This document shows positions 8,517-15,023 of a stretch of 41,669 nucleotides of DNA, piece after piece. How positions within the stretch are numbered: position 1 is the stretch's first letter; each line of letters begins with the position of its first letter. The notes under the pieces were generated by a model, which had not been told where the DNA came from, did no database searches, and saw only the letters and a list, made by a program, of their open reading frames with translations. Source of the DNA: Firmicutes bacterium ZOR0006 (GTDB taxonomy: Bacteria > Bacillota_I > Bacilli_A > Culicoidibacterales > ZOR0006); assembly GCA_000798955.1 (NCBI GenBank), contig JTLC01000040.1, positions 1 to 41,669 of the forward strand. Direction: 5' to 3'. The position numbers and the translations under genes were made by a program.

Positions 8517-9173
8517 ATGAAAGTAATTGTGATTGGTGCCGGACGGCTAGGACTAGGAGTTTTTTGGCAACTTCGTGCGCAACATTATCAAGTTATCATG
8601 ATTGAAGCAGATGGACAAAAAGCCAAGCTGCTTCAAAAACAAGCCCCTGAATCGCTAGTCATAGGTCCGTTATTTGCCCAAAAAACGCTTGAAGTAGCTG
8701 GGATTGCGACCTGTGATGCTGTTATTGTCTGTACACCCGATGATGAGGTCAATGCTGTTCTTGCACGAGTTGCAAAACAGACCTATCATGTGCCTAAAGT
8801 TATTGCGCGATTATACGATCCGTTAAAAGCTGATATTTATTCAGCACTAGGCATCCAAGCCTTAGCAACGACACTCTGGGGAGTAGAACGTGTCCTCGAG
8901 TTAGTGACGTATTCTCATCTCGATAGTATTTATGAATTTAATCATGGTGATGTTCGCCTTGTGCGGGTAGCTGTACCAACATTTTGGTGGGGAAAAACGA
9001 TTACAAATTTAAATTATAATCAAGAAATTCAAGTGGTTGCGATTCAACGGGAGAATCGCGCCTTTATTCCACAACCGACAGAGCTGTTTTCGCCACATGA
9101 TTTTGTTTATCTGACAGTGACAAATTTTGCCAGTGATCGACTCCAAACAATGTTAGGGTTAAAGGGGGAATAA
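8517..9173 (+). CDS. TrkA-type RCK protein (RCK_N + RCK_C)
   Basis: A 218-residue cytoplasmic regulatory subunit of the TrkA/KtrA type. Residues 1 to about 118 form a Rossmann RCK_N domain with the nucleotide-binding GAGRLG (residues 7-12) and an acidic residue at the end of strand 2 (IEAD). Residues about 135-215 are an RCK_C domain of the kind that binds small ligands such as c-di-AMP. Such proteins normally gate K+ channels (TrkH, KtrB) in response to nucleotides. No pore gene is present. The upstream neighbour is the P2C ATPase, 14 bases away, and the downstream neighbour is a second RCK protein. The three genes look like one transcription unit. Confidence 0.88.
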   Translation: MKVIVIGAGRLGLGVFWQLRAQHYQVIMIEADGQKAKLLQKQAPESLVIGPLFAQKTLEVAGIATCDAVIVCTPDDEVNAVLARVAKQTYHVPKVIARLYDPLKADIYSALGIQALATTLWGVERVLELVTYSHLDSIYEFNHGDVRLVRVAVPTFWWGKTITNLNYNQEIQVVAIQRENRAFIPQPTELFSPHDFVYLTVTNFASDRLQTMLGLKGE

Positions 9174-9176
9174 GTG

Positions 9177-9605
9177 ATGAAAGTATTGATTATCGGTGGT
9201 GGTGAACTTGGCGGCCATGTTTTACAAGCATTGCCAAGAACAACAGAGTGTTGTGTGATTGAAATTGATGAAGAGAAATGTCGGATATTACAAGAAAAGT
9301 TTCCAGACGTGACAATTCTACAAGGAAGTGGCAGTGATGTTGCTTTACTTGAAAGTGTTGAATGTGAACAGATGGATGTTGTTTTAGCAATGAGTAATCG
9401 TGATGAAGTAAATCTTGTTGTAGCAACGATCTGTAAATTTGATTTTGGTGTGAGTCAAGTTATTGCACGAGCAAATGAAAGTGAGCATCGTTGGCTCTTC
9501 ACAGCAGAAAATGGTGTTGATGCGACGATTGTGCAAACTGATTTGATTGTTCAAGGAATGATTCAACGACTTCAAGAAATTATGACAGCAGCACAATTTG
9601 ATTGA
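9177..9605 (+). CDS. RCK_N-only TrkA-type protein
   Basis: A 142-residue protein that is essentially one Rossmann RCK_N domain: GGGELG at residues 7-12, acidic EID at the end of strand 2, GSGSD, and the RCK-typical VVLAMSNRDEVNLVVA. Unlike its neighbour it lacks an RCK_C domain, so it should bind nucleotide but not the RCK_C ligand. It begins three bases after the upstream RCK gene, with AAGGGGGAA as ribosome-binding site; a GTG at 9174 is a possible alternative start. Tandem RCK pairs are known in other bacteria (CeoB/CeoC in mycobacteria) and can form mixed assemblies. A heteromeric complex is inferred here. It has diverged strongly from the first copy. Confidence 0.85.
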   Translation: MKVLIIGGGELGGHVLQALPRTTECCVIEIDEEKCRILQEKFPDVTILQGSGSDVALLESVECEQMDVVLAMSNRDEVNLVVATICKFDFGVSQVIARANESEHRWLFTAENGVDATIVQTDLIVQGMIQRLQEIMTAAQFD

Positions 9606-9630
9606 CAAAATGAGAAGAGACTCCTAAAAT
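9602..9630 (+). promoter_or_regulatory. sigma-A promoter of the carbonic anhydrase gene
   Basis: TTGACA at 9602-9607, 17 bases, TAAAAT at 9625-9630. The -35 overlaps the stop codon of the second RCK gene, so carbonic anhydrase can be expressed independently of the ATPase-RCK unit. Confidence 0.75.
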
Positions 9631-9672
9631 AAAGATAATAGTTTGAATTTAAAAGTAATTGAGGAGGATCTT

Positions 9673-10251
9673 ATGAAAAAAGAGCATACAGCAGGAGTAC
9701 ATGCACATGTTGAAATGTTTTTAGCAGCAAATCGTGAATTTGTGGAGCAGCGACACTATGTCGAGTATCCGGCGTCTAAATTTCCCGCACAAAAAACATT
9801 AATTTTATCATGTATGGATGCCCGCCTCTCAGCGCTTTTACTCCCAGCCTTAGGTTTGAAAAATGGAGAAGTAAATGTCATTAAATCAGCGGGAGCTGTC
9901 ATCACTGATCCTTACGGATCGTTGATGCGTTCAGTACTCGTTGCGATTTACGAATTCGATGTTGAACATATCTTTGTCATTGGACATGATGATTGTGGCA
10001 TGGCGCATTTAGATGGCTATCAAATGGTGGAAAAAATGCAGCAACGTGGAATTAGTAAAGCCGTTATTGATGCAGTTCATCATCATGTTGACCTCGAGAA
10101 TTGGCTGCAAAAAATTGGTCATAGTGAAGCCAGCATCGGAAGAACTGTAAAGCTCATCCGAGACCACCCGTTACTCCCAAGGAATGTAAAAACACATGGG
10201 TTATGCTTAAGTCCAGAAACGGGTGCATTACGTGTGGTTGAGAATGCGTAA
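9673..10251 (+). CDS. beta-class carbonic anhydrase
   Basis: Interconverts CO2 and bicarbonate in the cytoplasm, supplying bicarbonate for carboxylases and helping pH balance. The 192-residue protein shows the beta-class zinc motif CMDAR (C47, D49, R51) and HDDC (H105, C108). Its size and the KSAGAVITDPYGS segment resemble the small Bacillus YvdA-type enzymes. The ATG at 9673 follows GAGGAGG at 9661-9667; an upstream in-frame TTG lacks a ribosome-binding site. It has its own promoter and a terminator downstream, so it is monocistronic or the optional end of the preceding operon. Confidence 0.9.
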   Translation: MKKEHTAGVHAHVEMFLAANREFVEQRHYVEYPASKFPAQKTLILSCMDARLSALLLPALGLKNGEVNVIKSAGAVITDPYGSLMRSVLVAIYEFDVEHIFVIGHDDCGMAHLDGYQMVEKMQQRGISKAVIDAVHHHVDLENWLQKIGHSEASIGRTVKLIRDHPLLPRNVKTHGLCLSPETGALRVVENA

Positions 10252-10266
10252 AGTCTCATCATAAAG

Positions 10267-10312
10267 AAAAAACGCGACATGACACTAGAAAGTGAAGATG
10301 TGGCGTTTTTTT
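10267..10312 (+). terminator. terminator after carbonic anhydrase
   Basis: An imperfect hairpin in which AAAAAACGC and ACAT on the left pair with ATGT and GCGTTTTTT on the right. The T run ends at 10312. Confidence 0.8.
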
Positions 10313-10323
10313 GAATGTCGATA

Positions 10324-10383
10324 TTGACAAGTAAAAAAATTTCTGGGAAAATATTTTTAGCACTAAGATTAAGAGAGTGCTAA
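10324..10383 (+). promoter_or_regulatory. htpG promoter with CIRCE (HrcA operator)
   Basis: TTGACA at 10324-10329, then 17 bases to GAAAAT at 10347-10352, with TG at 10344-10345 giving an extended -10. The CIRCE element follows: TTAGCACTA (10357-10365), nine bases, GAGTGCTAA (10375-10383). Known CIRCE is TTAGCACTC-N9-GAGTGCTAA, so only one base of the left arm differs. It sits at the expected transcription start. Control of htpG by the HrcA heat-shock repressor is a strong inference; hrcA itself is not in this window. Confidence 0.9.
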
Positions 10384-10411
10384 AAAAGTCGCTATAAGGA
10401 GGATTATTTTG

Positions 10412-12247
10412 ATGGAAAAGCATCAATTTAAAGCAGAATCAAAACGTTTATTAGACATGATGATTCACTCAATTTATTCAAATAAGGAAATATTTTTACG
10501 TGAATTAATTTCAAATGCGAGTGATGCAACGGATAAAATGTACTATCGCTCATTAACAGACGACAAGCTCCAGTTTGATCCGCAAGCATACGAAATTCAG
10601 ATTATTCCTGATGAAACAACACGAACATTGACGATTCAAGATACTGGTATTGGGATGACAAAAGCAGAATTAGAAGCGAATTTAGGAACGATTGCCAAAA
10701 GTGGCTCGCTTGCTTTTAAAAACACAACAGAAGCGAGTGATGGCTATGATATTATTGGCCAATTTGGTGTTGGGTTTTATTCAGCATTTATGGTAGCTGA
10801 TAAAATTCGAGTAACAAGCCGCCATGTTGATAGTAGTGAAACGTATGTGTGGGAGTCTGATGGTGCAGATGGCTATACTATTGGCCATGGTCCACAGGGG
10901 GAAATTGGGACAACAATTGTCTTACACTTGAAAGCAAATACTGATGATGTGAACTACGATGAGTATTTACAGGCCCAGCGACTCCAAGCTATTATCAAAA
11001 AGTATTCTGACTTTATCCGCTACCCAATCCGTCTGCAAATGCAAGATGGTGAAGGAGCTGCGGAACTTCAAACGGTTAATAGTATGGTGCCATTATGGCG
11101 AAAAAATCCAAAAGAAGTGAGTAACGAAGAGTATACCAACTTTTACCAAGAGAAACATTATGGGTTTGATAAACCACTTAAGCATGCGCATATCCAAGTC
11201 GATGGAAATATTAGCTATCAAGCCATTTTATATATTCCGGAAACAATGCCTTTTGATTATTACTCAAAAGAGTATGAAAAAGGGTTAGAGTTATATGTGA
11301 ACGGTGTTTTGATCAAAGAAAAAGCCGAAGAACTCTTACCTGACTATTTTAGTTTTGTGAAAGGAATGGTAGATTCACAAGATTTATCACTCAACATTTC
11401 ACGTGAAATTTTACAACAAGATCGACAATTAAATTTAATTGCCAAAAACATCAAGAATAAAATTAAGGCCCTCTTACAAAAAATGTTAAAGAATGAACGT
11501 GAACTATATAGTCAATTTTTCCAAACCTTTGGGCGACAATTAAAATTTGGTTTATACAATGACTTTGGCATGCACCGTGATGACTTGCAAGATTTAATTT
11601 TATTCCGTTCTTCAGCAAGTGATACCGATGTGACGTTAGCTGAATACGTGGAACGTATGCCAGAAACACAAACACATATTTATTATGCAACTGGTGATTC
11701 GCTCGCACGAATTGAGCAGTTACCACAGTTAGCTGTAGCAAAAGAAAAAGGCTTTGAAGTACTCTATTTTGTCGAAGAAATTGATGAATTTATCACAAAA
11801 GTTTTAATGCAGTATCAAGAAAAATCATTCCAATCGATTGTGAGCGCTGATTTCCAATTGGATGAAGAAGAAGCACAAGAAAATGAAACACATAAGGATT
11901 TATTTGCGGCACTGGCAACTATGCTCGATGGCAAAGTATCGGCGGTACGAGCGAATACTCATTTGCAAGCGAATCCTGTCTGGTTAACAGCAAAAGGTGA
12001 TATCTCATTGGAAATGGAAAAGACGTTAAATGCGATGCCAGATGGTGGTGGTGTGAAAGCTGAAAAAGTTTTAGAGTTGAATCCAACGCACCCGTTATTT
12101 GCGACACTTGTCAAAAAATTTAGCGAACAACCAGACACTTTAGCTGCTTATGCAAACGTCTTATATAATCAAGCATTATTATTAGAAGGTTTACCGATTG
12201 AAGATCCAATTGCTTTTGCGAATGATGTTGCTAGTTTAATTAAATAA
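10412..12247 (+). CDS. htpG: molecular chaperone HtpG (Hsp90)
   Basis: Bacterial Hsp90, an ATP-dependent cytoplasmic chaperone acting as a dimer. At 611 residues it is normal for the family. The N-terminal GHKL ATPase domain has EIFLRELISNASDA (Mg/ATP-binding Glu and Asn), DTGIGM and GQFGVGFYSAF. The middle domain contains LYVNGVLI and SLNISREILQQ, whose arginine contacts ATP in the family. The C-terminal part mediates dimer formation. The ATG at 10412 follows AAGGAGGA; a TTG one codon upstream is less likely. It is monocistronic between a CIRCE-controlled promoter and a strong terminator. In B. subtilis htpG is not in the CIRCE regulon, so control here differs from that model. Confidence 0.96.
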   Translation: MEKHQFKAESKRLLDMMIHSIYSNKEIFLRELISNASDATDKMYYRSLTDDKLQFDPQAYEIQIIPDETTRTLTIQDTGIGMTKAELEANLGTIAKSGSLAFKNTTEASDGYDIIGQFGVGFYSAFMVADKIRVTSRHVDSSETYVWESDGADGYTIGHGPQGEIGTTIVLHLKANTDDVNYDEYLQAQRLQAIIKKYSDFIRYPIRLQMQDGEGAAELQTVNSMVPLWRKNPKEVSNEEYTNFYQEKHYGFDKPLKHAHIQVDGNISYQAILYIPETMPFDYYSKEYEKGLELYVNGVLIKEKAEELLPDYFSFVKGMVDSQDLSLNISREILQQDRQLNLIAKNIKNKIKALLQKMLKNERELYSQFFQTFGRQLKFGLYNDFGMHRDDLQDLILFRSSASDTDVTLAEYVERMPETQTHIYYATGDSLARIEQLPQLAVAKEKGFEVLYFVEEIDEFITKVLMQYQEKSFQSIVSADFQLDEEEAQENETHKDLFAALATMLDGKVSAVRANTHLQANPVWLTAKGDISLEMEKTLNAMPDGGGVKAEKVLELNPTHPLFATLVKKFSEQPDTLAAYANVLYNQALLLEGLPIEDPIAFANDVASLIK

Positions 12248-12258
12248 AAAGTCACATG

Positions 12259-12290
12259 AAAAAGTTGTCCGAATTCGGGCAACTTTTTTT
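12259..12290 (+). terminator. terminator after htpG, probably bidirectional
   Basis: AAAAAGTTGTCC pairs with GGGCAACTTTTT through one wobble pair, with the alternating GAATTC at the apex. T residues run to 12290. The A run on the left gives a T run on the other strand, so it may also end transcripts of the convergent small membrane gene. Confidence 0.85.
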
Positions 12291-12360
12291 GTTTGTTTAG
12301 TGAAAATAAGGAGCTTATTCATCTCTAAGGAGTGAGCTCAAACCAGTATGTTTTTCCCAT

Positions 12361-12389
12361 TTGACATTTGGTCGTGAGGTGCGTATAAT
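12361..12389 (+). promoter_or_regulatory. perfect-consensus sigma-A promoter
   Basis: TTGACA (12361-12366), exactly 17 bases, TATAAT (12384-12389), with no mismatch to the sigma-A consensus. The first plus-strand gene downstream is the RibD-C reductase homologue at 12765. The predicted transcript therefore crosses the whole minus-strand small membrane gene (12418-12696) as antisense RNA before reaching it. Confidence 0.8.
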
Positions 12390-12417
12390 CGAAGCAATTT
12401 TACGGTGAAGCGTGGTA

Positions 12418-12696
12418 TTAGACACCAAAAAATTGATAGGAGAGAACCGTCCCGATAAAACTACACAGGTAGCAAGCAAAGGCAATTTTTACTGCTGGAT
12501 GCCATTTTCTCCGTGTTTGTCCTCGTAGTTTTTCATTTCGCTCACGAATAACTGTTTGTAAATTATCGTCAAGATATGGATTGGAAAACTGGGCTTGTGG
12601 TCGGCCAGAATCGAAATGAAAGTGAGCCATGAGGCCGAGAAAAGCGATAAAACTGAAAATTGTTATGAAACCAAGTACATTTGTTAAAAAGCTCAT
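12418..12696 (-). CDS. small membrane protein of unknown function
   Basis: A 92-residue protein with two predicted membrane helices, about residues 3-23 and 68-90. A polar, positively charged middle (with RERNEKLRGQTRRKWHP) joins them and is probably cytoplasmic. I do not recognise the family. The start at 12696 is chosen because AGGGAGGG precedes it on the minus strand; the open frame extends upstream but no ribosome-binding site supports it. It has its own minus-strand promoter (12721-12749) and lies wholly opposite the transcript expected from the consensus promoter at 12361. Mutual control with that transcript is possible. Confidence 0.6.
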   Translation of the reverse strand: MSFLTNVLGFITIFSFIAFLGLMAHFHFDSGRPQAQFSNPYLDDNLQTVIRERNEKLRGQTRRKWHPAVKIAFACYLCSFIGTVLSYQFFGV

Positions 12697-12720
12697 CAAA
12701 TATCCCTCCCTGTTCTTTTC

Positions 12721-12749
12721 ATTGTAGAAAAAATAAAACAAAAATACAA
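12721..12749 (-). promoter_or_regulatory. minus-strand promoter of the small membrane gene
   Basis: On the minus strand TTGTAT (12744-12749) is followed after 17 bases by TACAAT (12721-12726). It lies in the 68-base gap between the small membrane gene and the divergent reductase gene. Confidence 0.55.
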
Positions 12750-12764
12750 GAATGGAGTGAAAAA

Positions 12765-13676
12765 ATGTTACCAACAACAACTTTACCAACAACAGCTAAG
12801 CTCACAAGTGTTTTTTATCACGAGCACGACAAACACGCAATGGGAATTGTGCATCCTGATTTTGAAGCTATTTATCAATACAATTTGTGGTTTGAGCAGC
12901 ATGATCCGCAAAGACCACTGCTATATGCTTCTTTTGTCACATCGATTGATGGGAAATTGGCTTTTCCCGATCAGCCACAAGGACCATTAATTGCTCGCGA
13001 GAATCATGTTGATTCCGATGGTGCCGCATTGGATTGGTGGATTTTGAACGCATTACGGACGAGTTGTGATGGCTTGATTTTTGGCATCAATACATTACGC
13101 AAAGAACCAGAACTGACCGGACATATTTATGATGGTTTATTGCAACAGATTCGCCAAGATATACATCAACAAGCCATTCCTTGGAATATTCTCATCACAC
13201 ACCATAGTGACCAGTTGCCATTGACACATCAAACATTTTATCAGCAAGCGATTCCGCTTATCATTATTACAACGGCAAGTGAACAAGCAAGCTGTGTTCA
13301 AAGCTTGCAAGCATGTGGACGGACAGTCCAACTACTCGGACTTGAACAGCAGCTTCCCCTCCAACCAACTGTGACCTACGTGATTCCATTGCTCGATCAT
13401 GGGCTCACAGTCGTGTTGCGGATGCTGAAGCGACTTGGTTTACATAAAATTCTTGTTGAGTCACCAACACTGGCACATATTTTGATTGCGGAACAGTGTT
13501 TAGACGAATTATTTATGACTCAATCTGGTGTTTACATTGGTGGTGATGCCGTGAGCATCGGGCAAACACAAACGGCGTTTACCAGTCGCTATCACCCACA
13601 TACGAAACTCATCAGTATTCATCAACACGAGCAATCATTTCTCTATTTTCGTTATCGAATGATCTATAATAAATGA
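12765..13676 (+). CDS. RibD C-terminal-domain (DHFR-fold) reductase homologue
   Basis: A 303-residue protein of the RibD_C/dihydrofolate-reductase-like superfamily, which reduces pterin- or pyrimidine-like substrates with NADPH. The family start is visible in LLYASFVTSIDGKLAF (about residues 46-61). It is followed by LRTSCDGLIFGINTLRKEPELTG split across about 100-124, and the C-terminal LHKILVESP and FMTQSGVYIGGDA. The deaminase half of RibD is absent and no riboflavin genes are adjacent, so a role in riboflavin synthesis is not supported. The ATG at 12765 follows GGAGTGA; the open frame extends upstream without a ribosome-binding site. Its best promoter is the consensus one at 12361. The substrate is unknown. 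Confidence 0.75.
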   Translation: MLPTTTLPTTAKLTSVFYHEHDKHAMGIVHPDFEAIYQYNLWFEQHDPQRPLLYASFVTSIDGKLAFPDQPQGPLIARENHVDSDGAALDWWILNALRTSCDGLIFGINTLRKEPELTGHIYDGLLQQIRQDIHQQAIPWNILITHHSDQLPLTHQTFYQQAIPLIIITTASEQASCVQSLQACGRTVQLLGLEQQLPLQPTVTYVIPLLDHGLTVVLRMLKRLGLHKILVESPTLAHILIAEQCLDELFMTQSGVYIGGDAVSIGQTQTAFTSRYHPHTKLISIHQHEQSFLYFRYRMIYNK

Positions 13677-13699
13677 AAGAAATTTCATCAAAGAAACCG

Positions 13700-13728
13700 T
13701 TTACAACATTTTTATGAAATGTTACACT
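13700..13728 (+). promoter_or_regulatory. promoter of the coiled-coil gene, with inverted repeat in the spacer
   Basis: TTTACA (13700-13705), 17 bases, TACACT (13723-13728). The spacer is itself an inverted repeat, ACATTT-ttatg-AAATGT (13706-13722), which could be a repressor site or chance in A/T-rich DNA. Confidence 0.55.
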
Positions 13729-13773
13729 AAAACTATAAAGACAATGCTTTTGCAGTTGAAAGGAGTTTTACCA

Positions 13774-14256
13774 ATGGGGAAATTACGTACACTACTTACA
13801 CAAGTCGAACAAAAAAGCCAAAAATTAGAACAAACAACAACACAATTACAAGGTGTGAATCAAAAGTTGTTGATTACAACGGATCCCAACAAACTACAAC
13901 ACATTACCGCTGAATATGAGCAATTAACACGAGTGATGCAATTAATTGAACATGATTTAATCAGTTTGGAAAAAGAATTGAAAGCCGAAATTGAGGTAGC
14001 GGAAGATACGCTTGAGCATGAACGACAAGCACATAAAGATTTTGTCAATTTACTCGCAGAAGTCGAAATGAATCATCTTCACGAACATGAAGAGCTAAAG
14101 AAAATGGACGATTTGAACCATGAACTTGTCAACTTGCTTGCTGAATCGGAATTAGAACATTTACACGAAGATCATGAAATTCATCAGCTTGTTCAAGAAC
14201 ATAAAACGTTAGTGAACTTAGTAGCGGAAACACAACTCGAACAAAATTTCTCATAA
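13774..14256 (+). CDS. coiled-coil protein with 28-residue repeats
   Basis: A 160-residue, highly charged protein predicted to be almost all alpha-helical. Heptad-like spacing of Leu/Val runs through residues 1-80. The second half has three copies of a repeat with core VNLLAE, VNLLAE and VNLVAE starting at residues 91, 119 and 147, exactly 28 residues (four heptads) apart. The linking segments are rich in His and Glu (HLHEHEEL, HLHEDHEI). I see no membrane segment, signal or catalytic motif. AAAGGAG precedes the ATG at 13774. It is monocistronic, with its own promoter and terminator. A structural or scaffolding role, or metal binding through the histidines, is speculation. I do not recognise the family. 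Confidence 0.75.
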   Translation: MGKLRTLLTQVEQKSQKLEQTTTQLQGVNQKLLITTDPNKLQHITAEYEQLTRVMQLIEHDLISLEKELKAEIEVAEDTLEHERQAHKDFVNLLAEVEMNHLHEHEELKKMDDLNHELVNLLAESELEHLHEDHEIHQLVQEHKTLVNLVAETQLEQNFS

Positions 14257-14286
14257 AAAAAGCGCAGACAGGTGTCTGCTTTTTTT
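14255..14286 (+). terminator. terminator after the coiled-coil gene
   Basis: GCAGAC and GTCTGC (14264-14279) form the stem core, flanked by an A run on the left and a T run to 14286 on the right. The next gene is convergent, so it may act on both strands. Confidence 0.8.
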
Positions 14287-14288
14287 GT

Positions 14289-14885
14289 CTACACGAATTC
14301 GGATAATTTATAAATGTGGAAAGCGTGGCGAGTATCGTGAGGATGACAAGCTACTGTGAGTTGCTGTGTAAAAGGTGTGCAATCATCTAAGAAGTGACAA
14401 TACTCCTGGCTTGGATAATATAGAATAATTGTGATGGCGCGGGGGTGTTCGTAATAACTCGTGAGAATCCTAGACACGACTTCTTGAAAAATTCGCTTGT
14501 TGAATGGATTGAAAAAATAAAAACAATTTTGCGCAGCGGTAATCGCATAATCTTGAGCTAAGGAACACGAAAAATCAACCGTTGCATGGGGGAAATAAGC
14601 TGAAAATTGTTGCCGATTGCTACAGGCAAGTGCGTATAGTTGTGGATCCATTTCAATCCCGATGCTCGGATAACCTAGAGCAGCAACGAAGAAATTAAAG
14701 CGTCCTTTTCCACAACCAAAATCAAGAAAGCTCGCGTCAGAATCGGGATGATACAGTGAGAATAATAATTCGAAATCAGCATAAGGAGTGGCCTCATAGC
14801 GGTGATAGTGTGTGTCGGCTGGAAACAGTTGTTGATGTCCCGTCGTTTGAATATGAAGATACTGTTCCCATTCTTGTTCAGTCAT
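14289..14885 (-). CDS. class I SAM-dependent methyltransferase
   Basis: A 198-residue Rossmann-fold methyltransferase. Motif I is FLDFGCGKGRFNFF (about residues 52-65), followed by the acidic end of strand 2, GIEMDPQ, and a motif IV-like stretch CFYFFNPF near residue 125. NPF in place of the NPPY of N-methyltransferases leaves the substrate open. The start at 14885 is chosen because GAGGAGG lies about 10 bases before it; an in-frame ATG 30 bases upstream has no ribosome-binding site. It has its own minus-strand promoter and is convergent with the coiled-coil gene and divergent from the antiporter gene. It has no specific family name I can support. Confidence 0.8.
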   Translation of the reverse strand: MTEQEWEQYLHIQTTGHQQLFPADTHYHRYEATPYADFELLFSLYHPDSDASFLDFGCGKGRFNFFVAALGYPSIGIEMDPQLYALACSNRQQFSAYFPHATVDFSCSLAQDYAITAAQNCFYFFNPFNKRIFQEVVSRILTSYYEHPRAITIILYYPSQEYCHFLDDCTPFTQQLTVACHPHDTRHAFHIYKLSEFV

Positions 14886-14917
14886 AGCATCAGCGCCTCC
14901 TCTCAATAAGTCCATTT

Positions 14918-14946
14918 AGTGTACTATATTCAGTGGCTCCTGTCTA
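14918..14946 (-). promoter_or_regulatory. minus-strand promoter of the methyltransferase gene
   Basis: On the minus strand TAGACA (14941-14946), 17 bases, TACACT (14918-14923). Confidence 0.55.
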
Positions 14947-14994
14947 GGAAAGAAGCGGTGTAATTTGTTGCAAAGCCGATAATTTGCTATACTA

Positions 14995-15003
14995 GGTGAT
15001 GGA
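14995..15003 (+). promoter_or_regulatory. extended -10 promoter of the antiporter gene
   Basis: TGCTATACT, with -10 TATACT at 14998-15003 preceded by TGn. No good -35 is seen. Confidence 0.5.
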
Positions 15004-15023
15004 AAATGAAAGGATGAGGAAAG

